Notes: generated from the sequence alone by a model not told the origin. Counted from the first letter of the stretch, positions 1 to 8,258 are shown. The stretch is DNA of 34,990 nt from a bacterium (GCA_021815785.1 JAKAZS010000029.1:1-34990); one strand, 5' to 3'. A program made the numbers and translations.

Positions 1-1
1 C

Positions 2-82
2 AGGAGTGCTACAAAAGACGAGTTGGATAAATGGATTATTAAATTATTAAGTGAAAATACTATTAAGGATATTCTTGATTAG
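2..82 (+). CDS. C-terminal end of an unidentified protein (partial, 5' end outside window)
   Basis: An open frame enters from the left edge and ends at a TAG at 80-82, giving 26 residues that finish in KDILD. The tail is amphipathic and Lys/Glu/Ile-rich, and too short to assign a family. A strong hairpin about 40 bases downstream (123-162) fits this being the real end of a plus-strand gene. The frame could also be chance reading at the edge. Confidence 0.4.
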   Translation, partial: RSATKDELDKWIIKLLSENTIKDILD

Positions 83-122
83 CAGTTTAACAATTAATTT
101 TTTCATTAAGCTTAATCTAAAA

Positions 123-162
123 AAAATTCAACGATAAAATCAAGACTTTATCGTTGAATTTT
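123..162. terminator. Bidirectional rho-independent-like terminator
   Basis: A perfect 16-bp inverted repeat (arms 123-138 and 147-162, 8-nt loop) has A-rich outer left and T-rich outer right ends, so it can act on both strands. It lies between the plus-strand partial gene ending at 82 and the minus-strand gene ending at 193, as expected for a terminator shared by convergent genes. Confidence 0.7.
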
Positions 163-192
163 AGATACTGTGGCAATTAACTGATAATTTAA

Positions 193-1026
193 TTACTGAG
201 TCTGCGCTTTATCTTCTTGAACACTTATGGAAATTATTAGGTAAACTATGGTCAAGCTAAAACACATTAGCATAGAAGAATAACTGGCGAAGTTAATGTG
301 AAATGTTTTGATAAATGAATCTAGTACTAATCCTGGTGTCATTGAAATTACCGAAAGTCTGACTAAGGCATCGAATTTTAAGGGCTTTCTTACTATAAGG
401 GAAATGACATAGGCTAAGAATGAATAGAGTATTGATTGGAATATACAGATGATTATGCAGATGGGATAAAATACCATAAACGCAACTGGTGGTATCATTA
501 ATGTAAAGATGTTAATATCTTCAAGAAGACTTTTTTGATCAAGTTTACCATCGCTTTCCCACTGTATGGTAAAGACTCTGGTTGTTACATAGTTTTTCTG
601 GTTGACATCATTACCAAATGGATCGGGATAATTAATATGGCAAAAATGAGGTGATAGCTGAATAATAGGGCTTAACCTTGTATTATATTGATCGGTAGTG
701 GTATCAATGTAAATATAGCAACGCTGGGAATTAGGGATATTAATTGTAATTGGGCCAGGTTGATTAATATGTAAAATTTTGTTGGTAATTTTAAGATCGG
801 GAATTTGCTTAGCTATAGGAATAAAGACTTTTTTTATTGTAGATATGTTTAGAAGGGAATAATTTAAAACGGCCAAAATATTTATAAAAAATAACAGACT
901 TGCTAGATAAATATAAGCATAACCCGACCAGTTATTGACAACGTCGGTGTAAAAACGACAATTATAGAAGGCTAGATAAACAGCTTTCCATGGTTTAAAT
1001 AAAAGCGTACTTTGATTTGAATCCAT
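193..1026 (-). CDS. DUF1189-like integral membrane protein
   Basis: 277 aa. The N-terminus has an amphipathic stretch with FY and W residues, a first membrane segment around residues 37-60, an extracytoplasmic middle of about 110 residues with polar and Pro/Asn content, and three or four membrane segments from about residue 175 to 268. This layout (short cytosolic N-terminus, one TM, soluble loop, C-terminal TM bundle) matches DUF1189 proteins, whose function is unknown. The family call rests on architecture and general resemblance only. No convincing Shine-Dalgarno precedes the ATG. It is transcribed alone toward the terminator at 123-162, and nothing adjacent suggests a role. Confidence 0.6.
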   Translation of the reverse strand: MDSNQSTLLFKPWKAVYLAFYNCRFYTDVVNNWSGYAYIYLASLLFFINILAVLNYSLLNISTIKKVFIPIAKQIPDLKITNKILHINQPGPITINIPNSQRCYIYIDTTTDQYNTRLSPIIQLSPHFCHINYPDPFGNDVNQKNYVTTRVFTIQWESDGKLDQKSLLEDINIFTLMIPPVAFMVFYPICIIICIFQSILYSFLAYVISLIVRKPLKFDALVRLSVISMTPGLVLDSFIKTFHINFASYSSMLMCFSLTIVYLIISISVQEDKAQTQ

Positions 1027-1273
1027 TTGAGATTTTTTATTAATTGATAAAATTTGAAATTAAAAAACTCATTATACTAAAAATCAGCAAATAAAAATTG
1101 TTAGCAAACTTCATTTAAAATCAAAATGATTCCATTAACTGGTATCAGTAACTTGACTACTTAGTTATTAACCTAACAATTTCTAACTAAAGGTAATAAG
1201 TTCTAAACCTAGTAAACTTATATCGGGGTTAGGACAGTTGAAAATATTAAATTTAAAGGTAATAAGCCAATAT

Positions 1274-1633
1274 TTATTTGTTACTAGCGTACTTTTCTTG
1301 TAGCCAAGTTATATTATCTTGTTTATTAGTTGGATTAATATGGTTCAGAATTAACGGATCGCTAATTAGTTTATGCTTGTTAAGGGATAGTTTGTGTAAG
1401 TCCAGTGCTAGAATATTCTGGGCTTGATCGGTTGATATTGTTGAAGTACCTTGATTGAAAATTTTTGTATTACTTTTAACTTTTTTAAAACGTAAATCAA
1501 CCAGTTTTTTTCGGGTTTGTTGTAATTCATCCCAGTTTATTTCTGAATCACTATTACATTTAGTCATATTTTTTAAGCTGAATAAAGTGCGATAATAAAA
1601 CCAATTTACGGCTTTGCCTATATTAATAAACAT
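1274..1633 (-). CDS. Hypothetical protein, 119 aa
   Basis: A small basic, Lys/Asn-rich protein that I do not recognise. The first ~20 residues (INIGKAVNWFYYRTLFSLK) form an aromatic amphipathic stretch that could lie on a membrane; the rest looks soluble and low in complexity. A good GAGGT Shine-Dalgarno sits seven bases before the ATG, which is the main support for it being translated. It is flanked by AT-rich spacers of about 240 nt on each side, so it is probably monocistronic. No conserved motif, signal peptide or catalytic residue is evident. Confidence 0.55.
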   Translation of the reverse strand: MFINIGKAVNWFYYRTLFSLKNMTKCNSDSEINWDELQQTRKKLVDLRFKKVKSNTKIFNQGTSTISTDQAQNILALDLHKLSLNKHKLISDPLILNHINPTNKQDNITWLQEKYASNK

Positions 1634-1868
1634 AATTTAACCTCTTCATCTAAAATTTTTATTCGTATTTAAAATTTACTTAAACTTGAGTTGGAATTTT
1701 TCCATTACTCTAAGGTTAAGACTATCATTTAATTTATATTAGTCAAATGAAATTTTTTACACCTTGTCAATAGCCCTTTTTGTATAATGACATCATAGTA
1801 TATCTAATGTAATTATGCTGTTACAAAATAGCTTAATGAAAATACCTTAATAAAAAATTAACGGTATA

Positions 1869-2741
1869 TTAATTATTTTTAAACATTCTTGGCTCTAGGC
1901 TTGATTTATCAAGTGGCTTAAATTCAAAGCGCTTTTGATCATTTAAACTTATGTGACCCCAAGGAGTATTAATTTCATGGTCAAATACTACTAAATAATT
2001 ATACTGTGAAGCTTTATTTAAAATCTCATTTTTAAAGTCGCAACTGGTAAGTGGATAATGATCATAGCCCATTACCCAGGCTGGATTTACATGATTAGCT
2101 GTAGGCATGATATCAGCTAGATATATACCGGTTGATCCTTGTGAAGTAAAACTTATTACCTGATGGGATTTAGTATGGCCACCAGTTAAATGAAGTTTAA
2201 TACCTGGATAAATTTCACATTCACCATTAACTAATTCTAATAATCCATATTGCTTTATTGGTTCAAAATCATCATGACGGTAACTGGCTTTAGCTCTGGC
2301 ATTTGGCGAATGAGCATCTTGCCATTCGCCAGCTTGGATAAAATATTTTGCTTTAGGAAAAGAAGGTTTTAATTCATTATTAATTAATGACACGGCTCCG
2401 CCCATATGATCGAAATGAAGGTGTGAAATTATTACGGCATCAATATCCTTGTGAGTTAAACCAATTGGAGCTAGAATATTTTCCCAGTTTACCAATGTCT
2501 TAATTTGATACCTTTGGCTTTCAGCCTCGGTCCATCTTGGTCCCATACCAGTTTCTACCAGAATTTTAAATTCTGGACTTTCTATAAGCAGTAAATTACA
2601 GGCCAGATTAATCCGATTTAAATCGTCAGGAATGGTTGTTTTTGACCAAAGCGTTTTTGGTACCACACCGAACATGGCACCAGCATCTAATTTAAATTCA
2701 CATTCACGGATTATGGTTAATTCTAAATCGCCAAATTTCAT
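1869..2741 (-). CDS. Metallo-beta-lactamase-fold hydrolase
   Basis: 290 aa from the chosen ATG at 2739-2741, which has an ideal AAGGAG seven bases upstream; an in-frame start 66 bases earlier would overlap the upstream gene and has no ribosome site. The zinc motif HLHFDH is at residues 107-112, followed by His189 (GGHT), Asp210 (YLAD) and His255 (FDHE), a full binuclear metal set of the MBL superfamily. Length and the N-terminal half resemble the AHL-lactonase/MBL hydrolase group. The substrate cannot be told from sequence. No signal peptide is visible, so it is probably cytoplasmic. It lies 4 bases after the prepilin gene, whose last two codons are its Shine-Dalgarno, so the two are almost certainly translationally coupled. 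Confidence 0.88.
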   Translation of the reverse strand: MKFGDLELTIIRECEFKLDAGAMFGVVPKTLWSKTTIPDDLNRINLACNLLLIESPEFKILVETGMGPRWTEAESQRYQIKTLVNWENILAPIGLTHKDIDAVIISHLHFDHMGGAVSLINNELKPSFPKAKYFIQAGEWQDAHSPNARAKASYRHDDFEPIKQYGLLELVNGECEIYPGIKLHLTGGHTKSHQVISFTSQGSTGIYLADIMPTANHVNPAWVMGYDHYPLTSCDFKNEILNKASQYNYLVVFDHEINTPWGHISLNDQKRFEFKPLDKSSLEPRMFKNN

Positions 2742-2745
2742 AAGT

Positions 2746-3222
2746 TTACTCCTTTGCTGCAGGTAGGTATAAGTATAATTTTGTCTGAATTTGACCGTTA
2801 TTTCCAAGAGTTAAGGTATAAATACCAATAATTTTTGACTTGTTTAAGATATTACCAACCAAAATATCACCTGGATTGCCCAGTTTGGTTTTACGCGCTA
2901 AATCATTAATATTATTTACATTAGGACCTAGTATGGGTGTTTGGGGGAAATTAGTAAAAGGATTAATTAACTCGTTTTTTACTATAAGTTGCTTTAAAAA
3001 TACGGTATTTAAATTAGGATATTGGCCGTGATGATTCTTAGCGTATAAAATAATTCTCTGAAAAATTAATTTAGTATTTTTGTCTAGAGTGCTAATTTTG
3101 GCACTTTCAAAGGTTTTAAATAAATTAGGCAAAATTACTGCTACCAGTAGAATAATTACAAACGTAATTATTACTAGTTCAAAATTGGTAAAGCCCTTAA
3201 ATCGGTTGAATGATGAACGCAT
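2746..3222 (-). CDS. Type IV prepilin / pseudopilin-like protein
   Basis: 158 aa. A short basic leader ends in Gly10, followed by Phe11-Thr-Asn-Phe-Glu15 and about 20 hydrophobic residues. This is the class III signal for prepilin peptidase, with Glu at +5 of the mature protein. After the N-terminal helix come an Asn-rich region and a short strand-forming tail, typical of minor pilins or type II secretion pseudopilins. No other pilus gene is in the window. The ATG has no Shine-Dalgarno: a terminator U-tract ends immediately before it, so its transcript probably depends on read-through from upstream or on an unseen promoter. Its 3' end carries the ribosome site of the next gene. Confidence 0.8.
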   Translation of the reverse strand: MRSSFNRFKGFTNFELVIITFVIILLVAVILPNLFKTFESAKISTLDKNTKLIFQRIILYAKNHHGQYPNLNTVFLKQLIVKNELINPFTNFPQTPILGPNVNNINDLARKTKLGNPGDILVGNILNKSKIIGIYTLTLGNNGQIQTKLYLYLPAAKE

Positions 3223-3227
3223 AAAAA

Positions 3228-3254
3228 AAGAAACACTGTATTAAAGTGTTTCTT
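3228..3254 (-). terminator. Rho-independent terminator abutting the prepilin start
   Basis: A 10-bp perfect stem (3245-3254 with 3228-3237, 7-nt loop) is followed on the minus strand by seven U residues. It ends the 85-aa gene at 3286, and its U-tract runs straight into the start codon of the prepilin gene at 3222. Confidence 0.75.
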
Positions 3255-3285
3255 AGTTTATCATGATTAGTTTATTTAGTATATT

Positions 3286-3543
3286 TTAAACTATTGATAA
3301 TAATTCTCTTTGAACGGGAACCATGGTTTCAATATTATGTTTGCCATGACGTTCGTGATTAACCTTGCGTGGTTTTCTTAAATGTTCCATGAATCTGCGA
3401 TGAGCTAAGGAATCTATGGCTACTTGAGATGTTTTATCGGGAACGGATAAAACAAATTGGCCAGTAGTAGTTTTTGGTTTGTTATTGTATTTGCCAACTA
3501 AATACAGATAACTGCCTCTGGTTGAATATAAGTAATGTATCAT
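3286..3543 (-). CDS. Hypothetical protein, 85 aa
   Basis: A small basic protein with a Tyr-rich start (residues 4-19), a central TTTGQFVLSVPDKTSQ segment and an Arg/His-rich stretch around residues 48-68. I do not recognise it. Support comes from an AAAGG-type Shine-Dalgarno before the ATG and a clear terminator just downstream. The basic middle could bind nucleic acid, but no known fold is visible. It is flanked by AT-rich spacers and seems monocistronic apart from possible read-through into the prepilin gene. Confidence 0.55.
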   Translation of the reverse strand: MIHYLYSTRGSYLYLVGKYNNKPKTTTGQFVLSVPDKTSQVAIDSLAHRRFMEHLRKPRKVNHERHGKHNIETMVPVQRELLSIV

Positions 3544-3708
3544 AATGCCCGCCTTTTAAAAAATGATGCCAGTAAAATTTATATATAATGACTTTTTGAA
3601 TTATTAATAAATAATAAACACAACGTAAACTTTACACTAAATTATTATAAATGAAAAGAGTCTTTCCAAGAGGAAATATAATGAAATATAAATTATTTAC
3701 TTTTAATA

Positions 3709-3738
3709 TATAAGCAAGAGTAATAACCCTTGCTTATA
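3709..3738 (-). terminator. Probable terminator hairpin after the 158-aa gene
   Basis: A 10-bp perfect inverted repeat (3709-3718 and 3729-3738, 10-nt loop) lies 25 bases past the stop of the minus-strand gene at 3764. The trailing U-tract is poor, so it may instead be a stabilising 3' hairpin. Confidence 0.45.
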
Positions 3739-3763
3739 CATTAAAATATTTAGTTAGTTAAAA

Positions 3764-4240
3764 TTACTTGGTAAAAGTAACAGTTAACATTTCATTTTCA
3801 AACTTGGTGGTTCCAGTGAAACCAAAATGTTTGCCAAGTTTACCAATAAAGGAATTCATATTTTCCATCATTTCTTTTTCTTTAGCTACCGTTGGATTCA
3901 TTAACTCTTTAGTAGCTTGCCAGCTGGCACAGGTTTTGAAAGTTAAACCGGCTTCAGTATCAGTTCCATAAATTTCAATATTGCTACCGGTTAAATTTAC
4001 TTCATATTCTCCGAAAGCTTTTACTAAATCCATTGGGGTTTTTACATTTAACTTAGTGAAATAGCCTAATTTCATTTCAGTCATTTTGTTTGTATATTCG
4101 GTTAAGGCTTCAGGGCTTAATTTTTCAATTACGCTATGAGCTGTAAAGCACATTTGAGCTTTCATGTTAGCTACTTCGCCTTGAACTTTGCTCATCGTCC
4201 ATGTTGGTTTTAATTCTATTTTTTGTATTGTTGCTGTCAT
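3764..4240 (-). CDS. Hypothetical soluble protein, 158 aa
   Basis: No signal peptide or membrane segment is visible. The protein alternates helix-forming stretches (residues 20-60 and 110-140) with strand-like ones near the middle and end, with a conserved-looking CASW in the centre and Cys31 near the start. A strong GGAG six bases before the ATG and ordinary codon use indicate a well-expressed gene. The general pattern (helical N-terminus, then a Cys-x-x-Trp region) is faintly like small-molecule-binding families such as V4R or the thiazoline-carboxylate hydrolase group, but I cannot place it in either. It lies downstream of hisC across the repeat-bearing spacer 4395-4501. Confidence 0.65.
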   Translation of the reverse strand: MTATIQKIELKPTWTMSKVQGEVANMKAQMCFTAHSVIEKLSPEALTEYTNKMTEMKLGYFTKLNVKTPMDLVKAFGEYEVNLTGSNIEIYGTDTEAGLTFKTCASWQATKELMNPTVAKEKEMMENMNSFIGKLGKHFGFTGTTKFENEMLTVTFTK

Positions 4241-4394
4241 TTTTTTTCTCCAAAAGAAAGATTTGTATCACTCCAATATAGGTGACAATTTTGGGGATCT
4301 GTAATTTATTCACACTAACTTAACTATTTAATTGACATTTTTTTACAATTATTTTACAAGTTAGCGAATTTAAATTCTCAGCTTCTAAAAAATG

Positions 4395-4501
4395 AGTAAC
4401 TATGCTATTGGGTATCCATAGTGTATTGCTATTATACAAGGGCAATTTAATTTTTGCGTTGAAACGGAAGTAACTATGCTATTGGGTGCCTACAAGTGTA
4501 T
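4395..4501. repeat. Two-copy direct repeat, 74-nt period
   Basis: Copies at 4395-4426 and 4469-4501 share the exact 19-mer AGTAACTATGCTATTGGGT, then diverge and rejoin at AGTGTAT. Similarity continues more loosely for about ten bases (TGCTATTATA against AGCGAATTATA). Copy 1 contains a small dyad (ACTATG / CATAGT) that copy 2 has lost. The spacer between copies is unrelated sequence of about 42 nt. It lies between the end of hisC and the start of the 158-aa gene. Function unknown. Confidence 0.7.
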
Positions 4502-4515
4502 AGCGAATTATAATT

Positions 4516-5682
4516 TTAAATAATTTTTTTAAAGGCCTTAATTAATTTTTGATTTTCCATAGGTAAGCCAATCGTGATACGCATACAGGTTGGTAGGCCA
4601 AAAGCCTTAAGTGGTCGAATAACAATGCCTTGTTTTAATAAAGCATTATAGGTATTGTTGACACGATTTTCTGATTCCAGGTTAATCATAATAAAGTTAG
4701 CATAAGTTGGAATGTGTTCAATTCCTAACATGTCAAGGTTCTGCTTGAGATACTCTTTGCCTACGTTATTATTTTTTAGAGTGCGTTCCAGATAATTATC
4801 ATCTTTTAAAGCGGTTAATCCAGCTACCTGAGCTAATGTATTTGGTTCAAACGGTAATTTAATCCGGTGTATGTAGTCAATCAAGCATTCATGAGCCATG
4901 CCATATCCTAATCTTAGACCAGCTAATCCATAGGCTTTAGAAAAAGTTCTTAAGGTAAGGACGTTATCATAACGATAATTTAACGAGTCGGGAAAATATG
5001 AGTAGTCTTTAGCAAATTCATAATAGGCTTCATCCAGTATCACTAAGACATGAGGTGGAACTTTTTTAATGAAAGTTTCAAAATCAGCCTGAGAAATTAT
5101 CTGTCCGGTTGGGTTATTAGGATTGCATAGATAGATGATTTTAGTGTTTTTATTTATAGCATTAGCAATAGCTTCTAAATCAAAACAATAGTTTTTTAAA
5201 GGCACCGTTACTAAATTAGAGCCATTGGCTTTAACGAGCAAACTTACGCCTACAAATGTACCTTCCGACGTTAAAACCTCATTACTTCCGTGCAGAAAAG
5301 TTCGTAAAATATTGGAAATTATACTTTCAGAACCATTACCTACAGTGATATTGGCAGCTTTGACGTTGTATTTAGCCGCCAGAGCATTCCGCAAATCGCT
5401 AGCCGAAGCGTCAGGGTAACAGTGTACACCTGCTAATACTTCGTTAATAGCTTTTTTGACCCCTTTAGGTGGTCCAAGTGAATTTTCATTAGAAGCTAGG
5501 TTAATGAAGCCTTTTATCCCTAATTCTTTACATAATTCAGCACTTGGTCGACCCGGCTTATATGGACTTAAATTCTCAATATGAGCTGGAACCAGTTTAC
5601 GTTTGCCGGACTCTTCGAGAAAGTTAAATTCATTATTACTGTAATTTGAACTTGAAGCAAAATAACTTAAATTAGCATACAT
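4516..5682 (-). CDS. hisC: Histidinol-phosphate aminotransferase
   Basis: 388 aa, a PLP-dependent fold-type I aminotransferase that converts imidazole acetol phosphate and glutamate to histidinol phosphate and 2-oxoglutarate, a late step of histidine synthesis in the cytosol. Visible signatures are NLASNENSLGPP near residue 61, the CNPNNPTG block at 186-193, ILDEAYYEF at 215-223 and the PLP lysine Lys249 in RTFSKAYGLAGLRLGYG. The ATG at 5680-5682 is chosen because GGGAG lies nine bases upstream; a TTG 27 bases further out has none. The N-terminus is about 30 residues longer than typical HisC before the usual VPAHIENLSPYKPGRP start. No other his gene is near. Activity on other aromatic keto acids is possible in this family. 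Confidence 0.92.
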   Translation of the reverse strand: MYANLSYFASSSNYSNNEFNFLEESGKRKLVPAHIENLSPYKPGRPSAELCKELGIKGFINLASNENSLGPPKGVKKAINEVLAGVHCYPDASASDLRNALAAKYNVKAANITVGNGSESIISNILRTFLHGSNEVLTSEGTFVGVSLLVKANGSNLVTVPLKNYCFDLEAIANAINKNTKIIYLCNPNNPTGQIISQADFETFIKKVPPHVLVILDEAYYEFAKDYSYFPDSLNYRYDNVLTLRTFSKAYGLAGLRLGYGMAHECLIDYIHRIKLPFEPNTLAQVAGLTALKDDNYLERTLKNNNVGKEYLKQNLDMLGIEHIPTYANFIMINLESENRVNNTYNALLKQGIVIRPLKAFGLPTCMRITIGLPMENQKLIKAFKKII

Positions 5683-5993
5683 ATATATAGACTCCCGTTT
5701 GCAAACCAATAATTAAGCCACAACCGCCGTCAAACAACGCAAAAGTTGTAAATGGCAGTTAATATATTCTTTATAGTATTAAGGTATCATTTCTTAATTA
5801 TTTCTTCAAGATAAAAATTCAAAAAAATAGTGATTATCAGAAATCTTTAATCTTCTTTCTTAACATTTTACTTTAAACATTTATTTTTTTTAATTTTTAA
5901 ACATTGCAAATATTTAAAGTTATTTTACTTTTTTTGTTTTTTTTTCTAATATAATAGATATAGTTGAGCTAAATACTTTGGGATTGGTTTTGT
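5683..5993. other. AT-rich divergent spacer between hisC and tRNA-Gly
   Basis: About 310 bases at very high A+T with T-tracts around 5880-5945 and no supportable gene. It should hold the minus-strand hisC promoter and the plus-strand tRNA promoter; only the -10 of the latter is clear. Confidence 0.6.
5950..5955 (+). promoter_or_regulatory. -10 box of the tRNA-Gly promoter
   Basis: A consensus TATAAT lies 38 bases upstream of the tRNA 5' end. No good -35 is visible; the preceding 25 bases are T-rich, which may act as an upstream element. Confidence 0.5.
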
Positions 5994-6067
5994 GCGGGTG
6001 TAGTTCAATGGTAGAATGACAGCCTTCCAAGCTGTACACGCGGGTTCGATTCCCGCTACCCGCTCCA
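5994..6067 (+). tRNA. tRNA-Gly (anticodon TCC)
   Basis: A cloverleaf folds by eye: acceptor GCGGGTG pairs with TACCCGC (one G-U at the base), the anticodon stem ACAGC/GCTGT encloses loop CTTCCAA with anticodon TCC, and the T arm is CGGG-TTCGATT-CCCG. The discriminator is T, and the 3' CCA is encoded at 6065-6067. It reads GGA (and by wobble GGG) codons. It converges with the initiator tRNA on the other strand across a shared terminator. Confidence 0.95.
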
Positions 6068-6190
6068 ATTTAAAAATTACTATTGCTTCGTCAAGGTTTT
6101 GTTAAGCTTAACTATTTTGCTTTAGCTTTGGCAATGGATTAGATCATCAAGGTATTATTTTTTTTGCGCTGACGTTTTGAGTGGAAAATT

Positions 6191-6224
6191 AAAAAAGCTT
6201 AAACGATCGTGTTTAAGCTTTTTT
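6191..6224. terminator. Bidirectional terminator between convergent tRNA genes
   Basis: A 14-bp perfect stem (6191-6204 and 6211-6224, loop GATCGT) begins with AAAAAA and ends with TTTTTT, so it gives a U-tract on both strands. It lies about 120 bases past tRNA-Gly and 5 bases past the 3' end of tRNA-fMet. Confidence 0.85.
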
Positions 6225-6228
6225 AATT

Positions 6229-6305
<77 letters not shown>

Positions 6306-6525
6306 TTAATTAGCCAGATTACCAAGTTTATCGGTATTTATTGATTAATATAGCGTTAAATGAATACTAGCATGAATTAATGATGAGCGTAAGCATCTAA
6401 ATAAAAATTGCTTTATAATTTTAATATTAAATTAGCTTTGCCTGAAATGTTTTATTGATTTGATTAAATTTCTTGGCTCGATTAAAATATTGTCATGCTT
6501 AGTTCTAACCAATATTAAAATAAAG

Positions 6526-6981
6526 ATGAAAGCAGTAATTCAAAGAGTGTTAAATGCTAATGTCAGTGTAAATGGACAGATTATTGGTCAGATTCGGAAA
6601 AATCATCCGGGCTTGTTTATTTTGCTAGGTGTGCATCATAATGATACGATTCAGGATTGCATTTTCCTGGCTAAAAAAATTGTTGATTTTAGGGTTTTTG
6701 CTGATGACAATCAAAAAATGAATAAATCTATTCTAGATGTTAAGGGAGAAATTTTAGTAGTTTCGCAGTTTACCCTTTATGCAAGTTGGCGACAAGGGCG
6801 CAGACCCGGGTTTACTAATGCAGCTAAGCCAGAATTAGGTAAATTAATCTATGAACAGTTTATTGATCAATTGAAAAAGAATGCCATAACGGTTGCCACT
6901 GGTCAGTTTGGTGCTGATATGCAAATTACTTTAACAAATGATGGTCCAGTTACCTTTGTACTAGATACTTTAGAGGATTGA
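6526..6981 (+). CDS. dtd: D-aminoacyl-tRNA deacylase
   Basis: 151 aa, the usual length for DTD, a homodimeric cytosolic proofreading enzyme that hydrolyses D-amino acids (and glycine mischarged on tRNA-Ala) from tRNA. The start MKAVIQRVLNANVSV is canonical; an in-frame start 66 bases upstream adds a hydrophobic stretch foreign to the family, so the ATG at 6526 is preferred despite a weak ribosome site. The active-site block SQFTLYASWRQGRRPGF is complete, and the C-terminal GPVTF carries the Gly-cis-Pro motif that excludes L-amino acids. Its stop overlaps the possible TTG start of the next gene, suggesting cotranscription. It lies beside two tRNA genes. Confidence 0.95.
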   Translation: MKAVIQRVLNANVSVNGQIIGQIRKNHPGLFILLGVHHNDTIQDCIFLAKKIVDFRVFADDNQKMNKSILDVKGEILVVSQFTLYASWRQGRRPGFTNAAKPELGKLIYEQFIDQLKKNAITVATGQFGADMQITLTNDGPVTFVLDTLED

Positions 6982-6989
6982 TTTTTTCG

Positions 6990-8021
6990 TTGGATAAACA
7001 GATTTGTCTGGTTTTAATATGCTTAGGCTTTGGGGCTATTACTGATATTGCCCTAGCACAAAACAATGAAGCGGTTATTCAAGGTAATGTTTCCACTACC
7101 GTAAATGAAAACTTGCCAGGTTCTGCCACTGGAGCAAGTGTAGATAGTTTGCGCTTAAGTCGTCCTGGTGGTTTAAATGGTGCGGCAAATTTAAATGGTT
7201 TAAATGGTGAAACCGATTCAAGTGGATTGCGTTTAACACCACCTAATACAGGTAATTTATCGCAAAGTACATTAAAAGCTGACGATAAAATTTTACAAGT
7301 TGAGGTATCGAAACAAGAATTAAAAATGCTTGGCGAGCATGATGTTACTTTATTGATTGATAAATCGGGCTCGATGGATACCAATGACTGCCCTCCTCCT
7401 AATAAAGCTTCTAAAATGTCCAAATATTTAAGCATACCACTTATGCTTACTATCGGCACTAACCCGTTTCTAATAACACGCTGGCATTGGTGTCAAATTC
7501 AAACCATGCATTTTGCCGATCTTGCCCAAAATTATCTGGATAACGGTATGACCGTTGTCTTGTTTTCTAGTAATTTTAAGGTTTTTGACAATGTTCACTT
7601 TAATGATATTGAAACAATTTTCAAGGTTAATCATCCTGGCGGTGGGACAAATACCACGGCAGCACTTGTAAGTGTGATTAGGCATTATTTTGATGCTAGG
7701 CTTACTAATCCAAATGTTAAGCCATTGGTTATTGCTATTATTACTGATGGCGTTCCTGATAATCCTTATTCATTAAAAAGAGCCATAATTGAAGCAACTT
7801 ATCATATGCGTAATCCTAATGAAATATCCATTGCATTTTTGCAAATTGGCGGAAGTTTCTTTGGGTATAACTTTTTAAAAGAACTTGATTATGGCCTGGT
7901 TGCTCAAGGGGCTAAATATGATATTGTTAGTGTTAAAACCTTTGGGCTATTAGAAAAAATTGGCTTGGCACGAGGTTTTGTTGATGCTATTGAGGATAAT
8001 CAAAAGGCTAATCAGCCCTAA
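6990..8021 (+). CDS. Secreted von Willebrand factor type A domain protein
   Basis: 343 aa from a TTG at 6990; a TTG at 6978, overlapping the dtd stop, is also possible. The first ~23 residues form a signal peptide ending ALA-QNN. A Gly/Asn/Pro/Ser-rich linker with LNG and RPGG repeats occupies about residues 30-95. The VWA domain follows, with the metal-binding MIDAS motif DKSGS (about residues 124-128), a threonine-bearing GGGTNTTAAL loop and the acidic TDGVPDNP loop, so metal-dependent ligand binding is plausible. An insertion after the MIDAS (DCPPPNKASK to HWCQIQTMHF) is longer than in the basic domain and holds two cysteines. It probably acts outside the cytoplasmic membrane; ligand unknown. 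Confidence 0.8.
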   Translation: MDKQICLVLICLGFGAITDIALAQNNEAVIQGNVSTTVNENLPGSATGASVDSLRLSRPGGLNGAANLNGLNGETDSSGLRLTPPNTGNLSQSTLKADDKILQVEVSKQELKMLGEHDVTLLIDKSGSMDTNDCPPPNKASKMSKYLSIPLMLTIGTNPFLITRWHWCQIQTMHFADLAQNYLDNGMTVVLFSSNFKVFDNVHFNDIETIFKVNHPGGGTNTTAALVSVIRHYFDARLTNPNVKPLVIAIITDGVPDNPYSLKRAIIEATYHMRNPNEISIAFLQIGGSFFGYNFLKELDYGLVAQGAKYDIVSVKTFGLLEKIGLARGFVDAIEDNQKANQP

Positions 8022-8034
8022 AACTTGAATAATA

Positions 8035-8048
8035 TAGCTGGCCAGCTA
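8035..8048. promoter_or_regulatory. 14-bp perfect palindrome
   Basis: TAGCTGGCCAGCTA, a loop-free dyad 13 bases after the VWA gene. It is GC-rich for this genome and has no U-tract, so it looks more like a protein-binding site than a terminator. Function unknown. Confidence 0.35.
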
Positions 8049-8203
8049 AAATCTCGGTGTATATAAATGTTTTATGATAACCTAATTCACGAAAACTCAA
8101 ATAAGTAAATTGGCTAAAATCGTTGCTATAGTTTAAGCCTATGTGGCGCTTTGCGATCAAGCTGAAACAGCAATTTAGTATTATTGGGAATTTCCCCATA
8201 GTA

Positions 8204-8233
8204 TTAACTGATTAAAAGTTATACATTTATAAT
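8204..8233 (+). promoter_or_regulatory. Putative promoter of the LysM operon
   Basis: TTAACT (8204-8209), an 18-nt spacer and a consensus TATAAT (8228-8233) lie just upstream of the LysM gene, whose AAGG ribosome site is seven bases before its ATG. Confidence 0.4.
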
Positions 8234-8258
8234 AATTATATATTGTAAAGGTTAAACT

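Noticed and set aside
1188-1266. Direct repeat TAAAGGTAATAAG in the spacer 1027-1273
   Set aside because: Only 13 bases and AT-rich; too short to separate from chance, although the 66-nt distance is close to the periods seen elsewhere.
8008-8199. 63-residue minus-strand frame after the VWA gene
   Set aside because: It overlaps the end of the VWA gene, has no ribosome site and no recognisable motif. Its sequence looks rather protein-like, so it stays uncertain rather than called.
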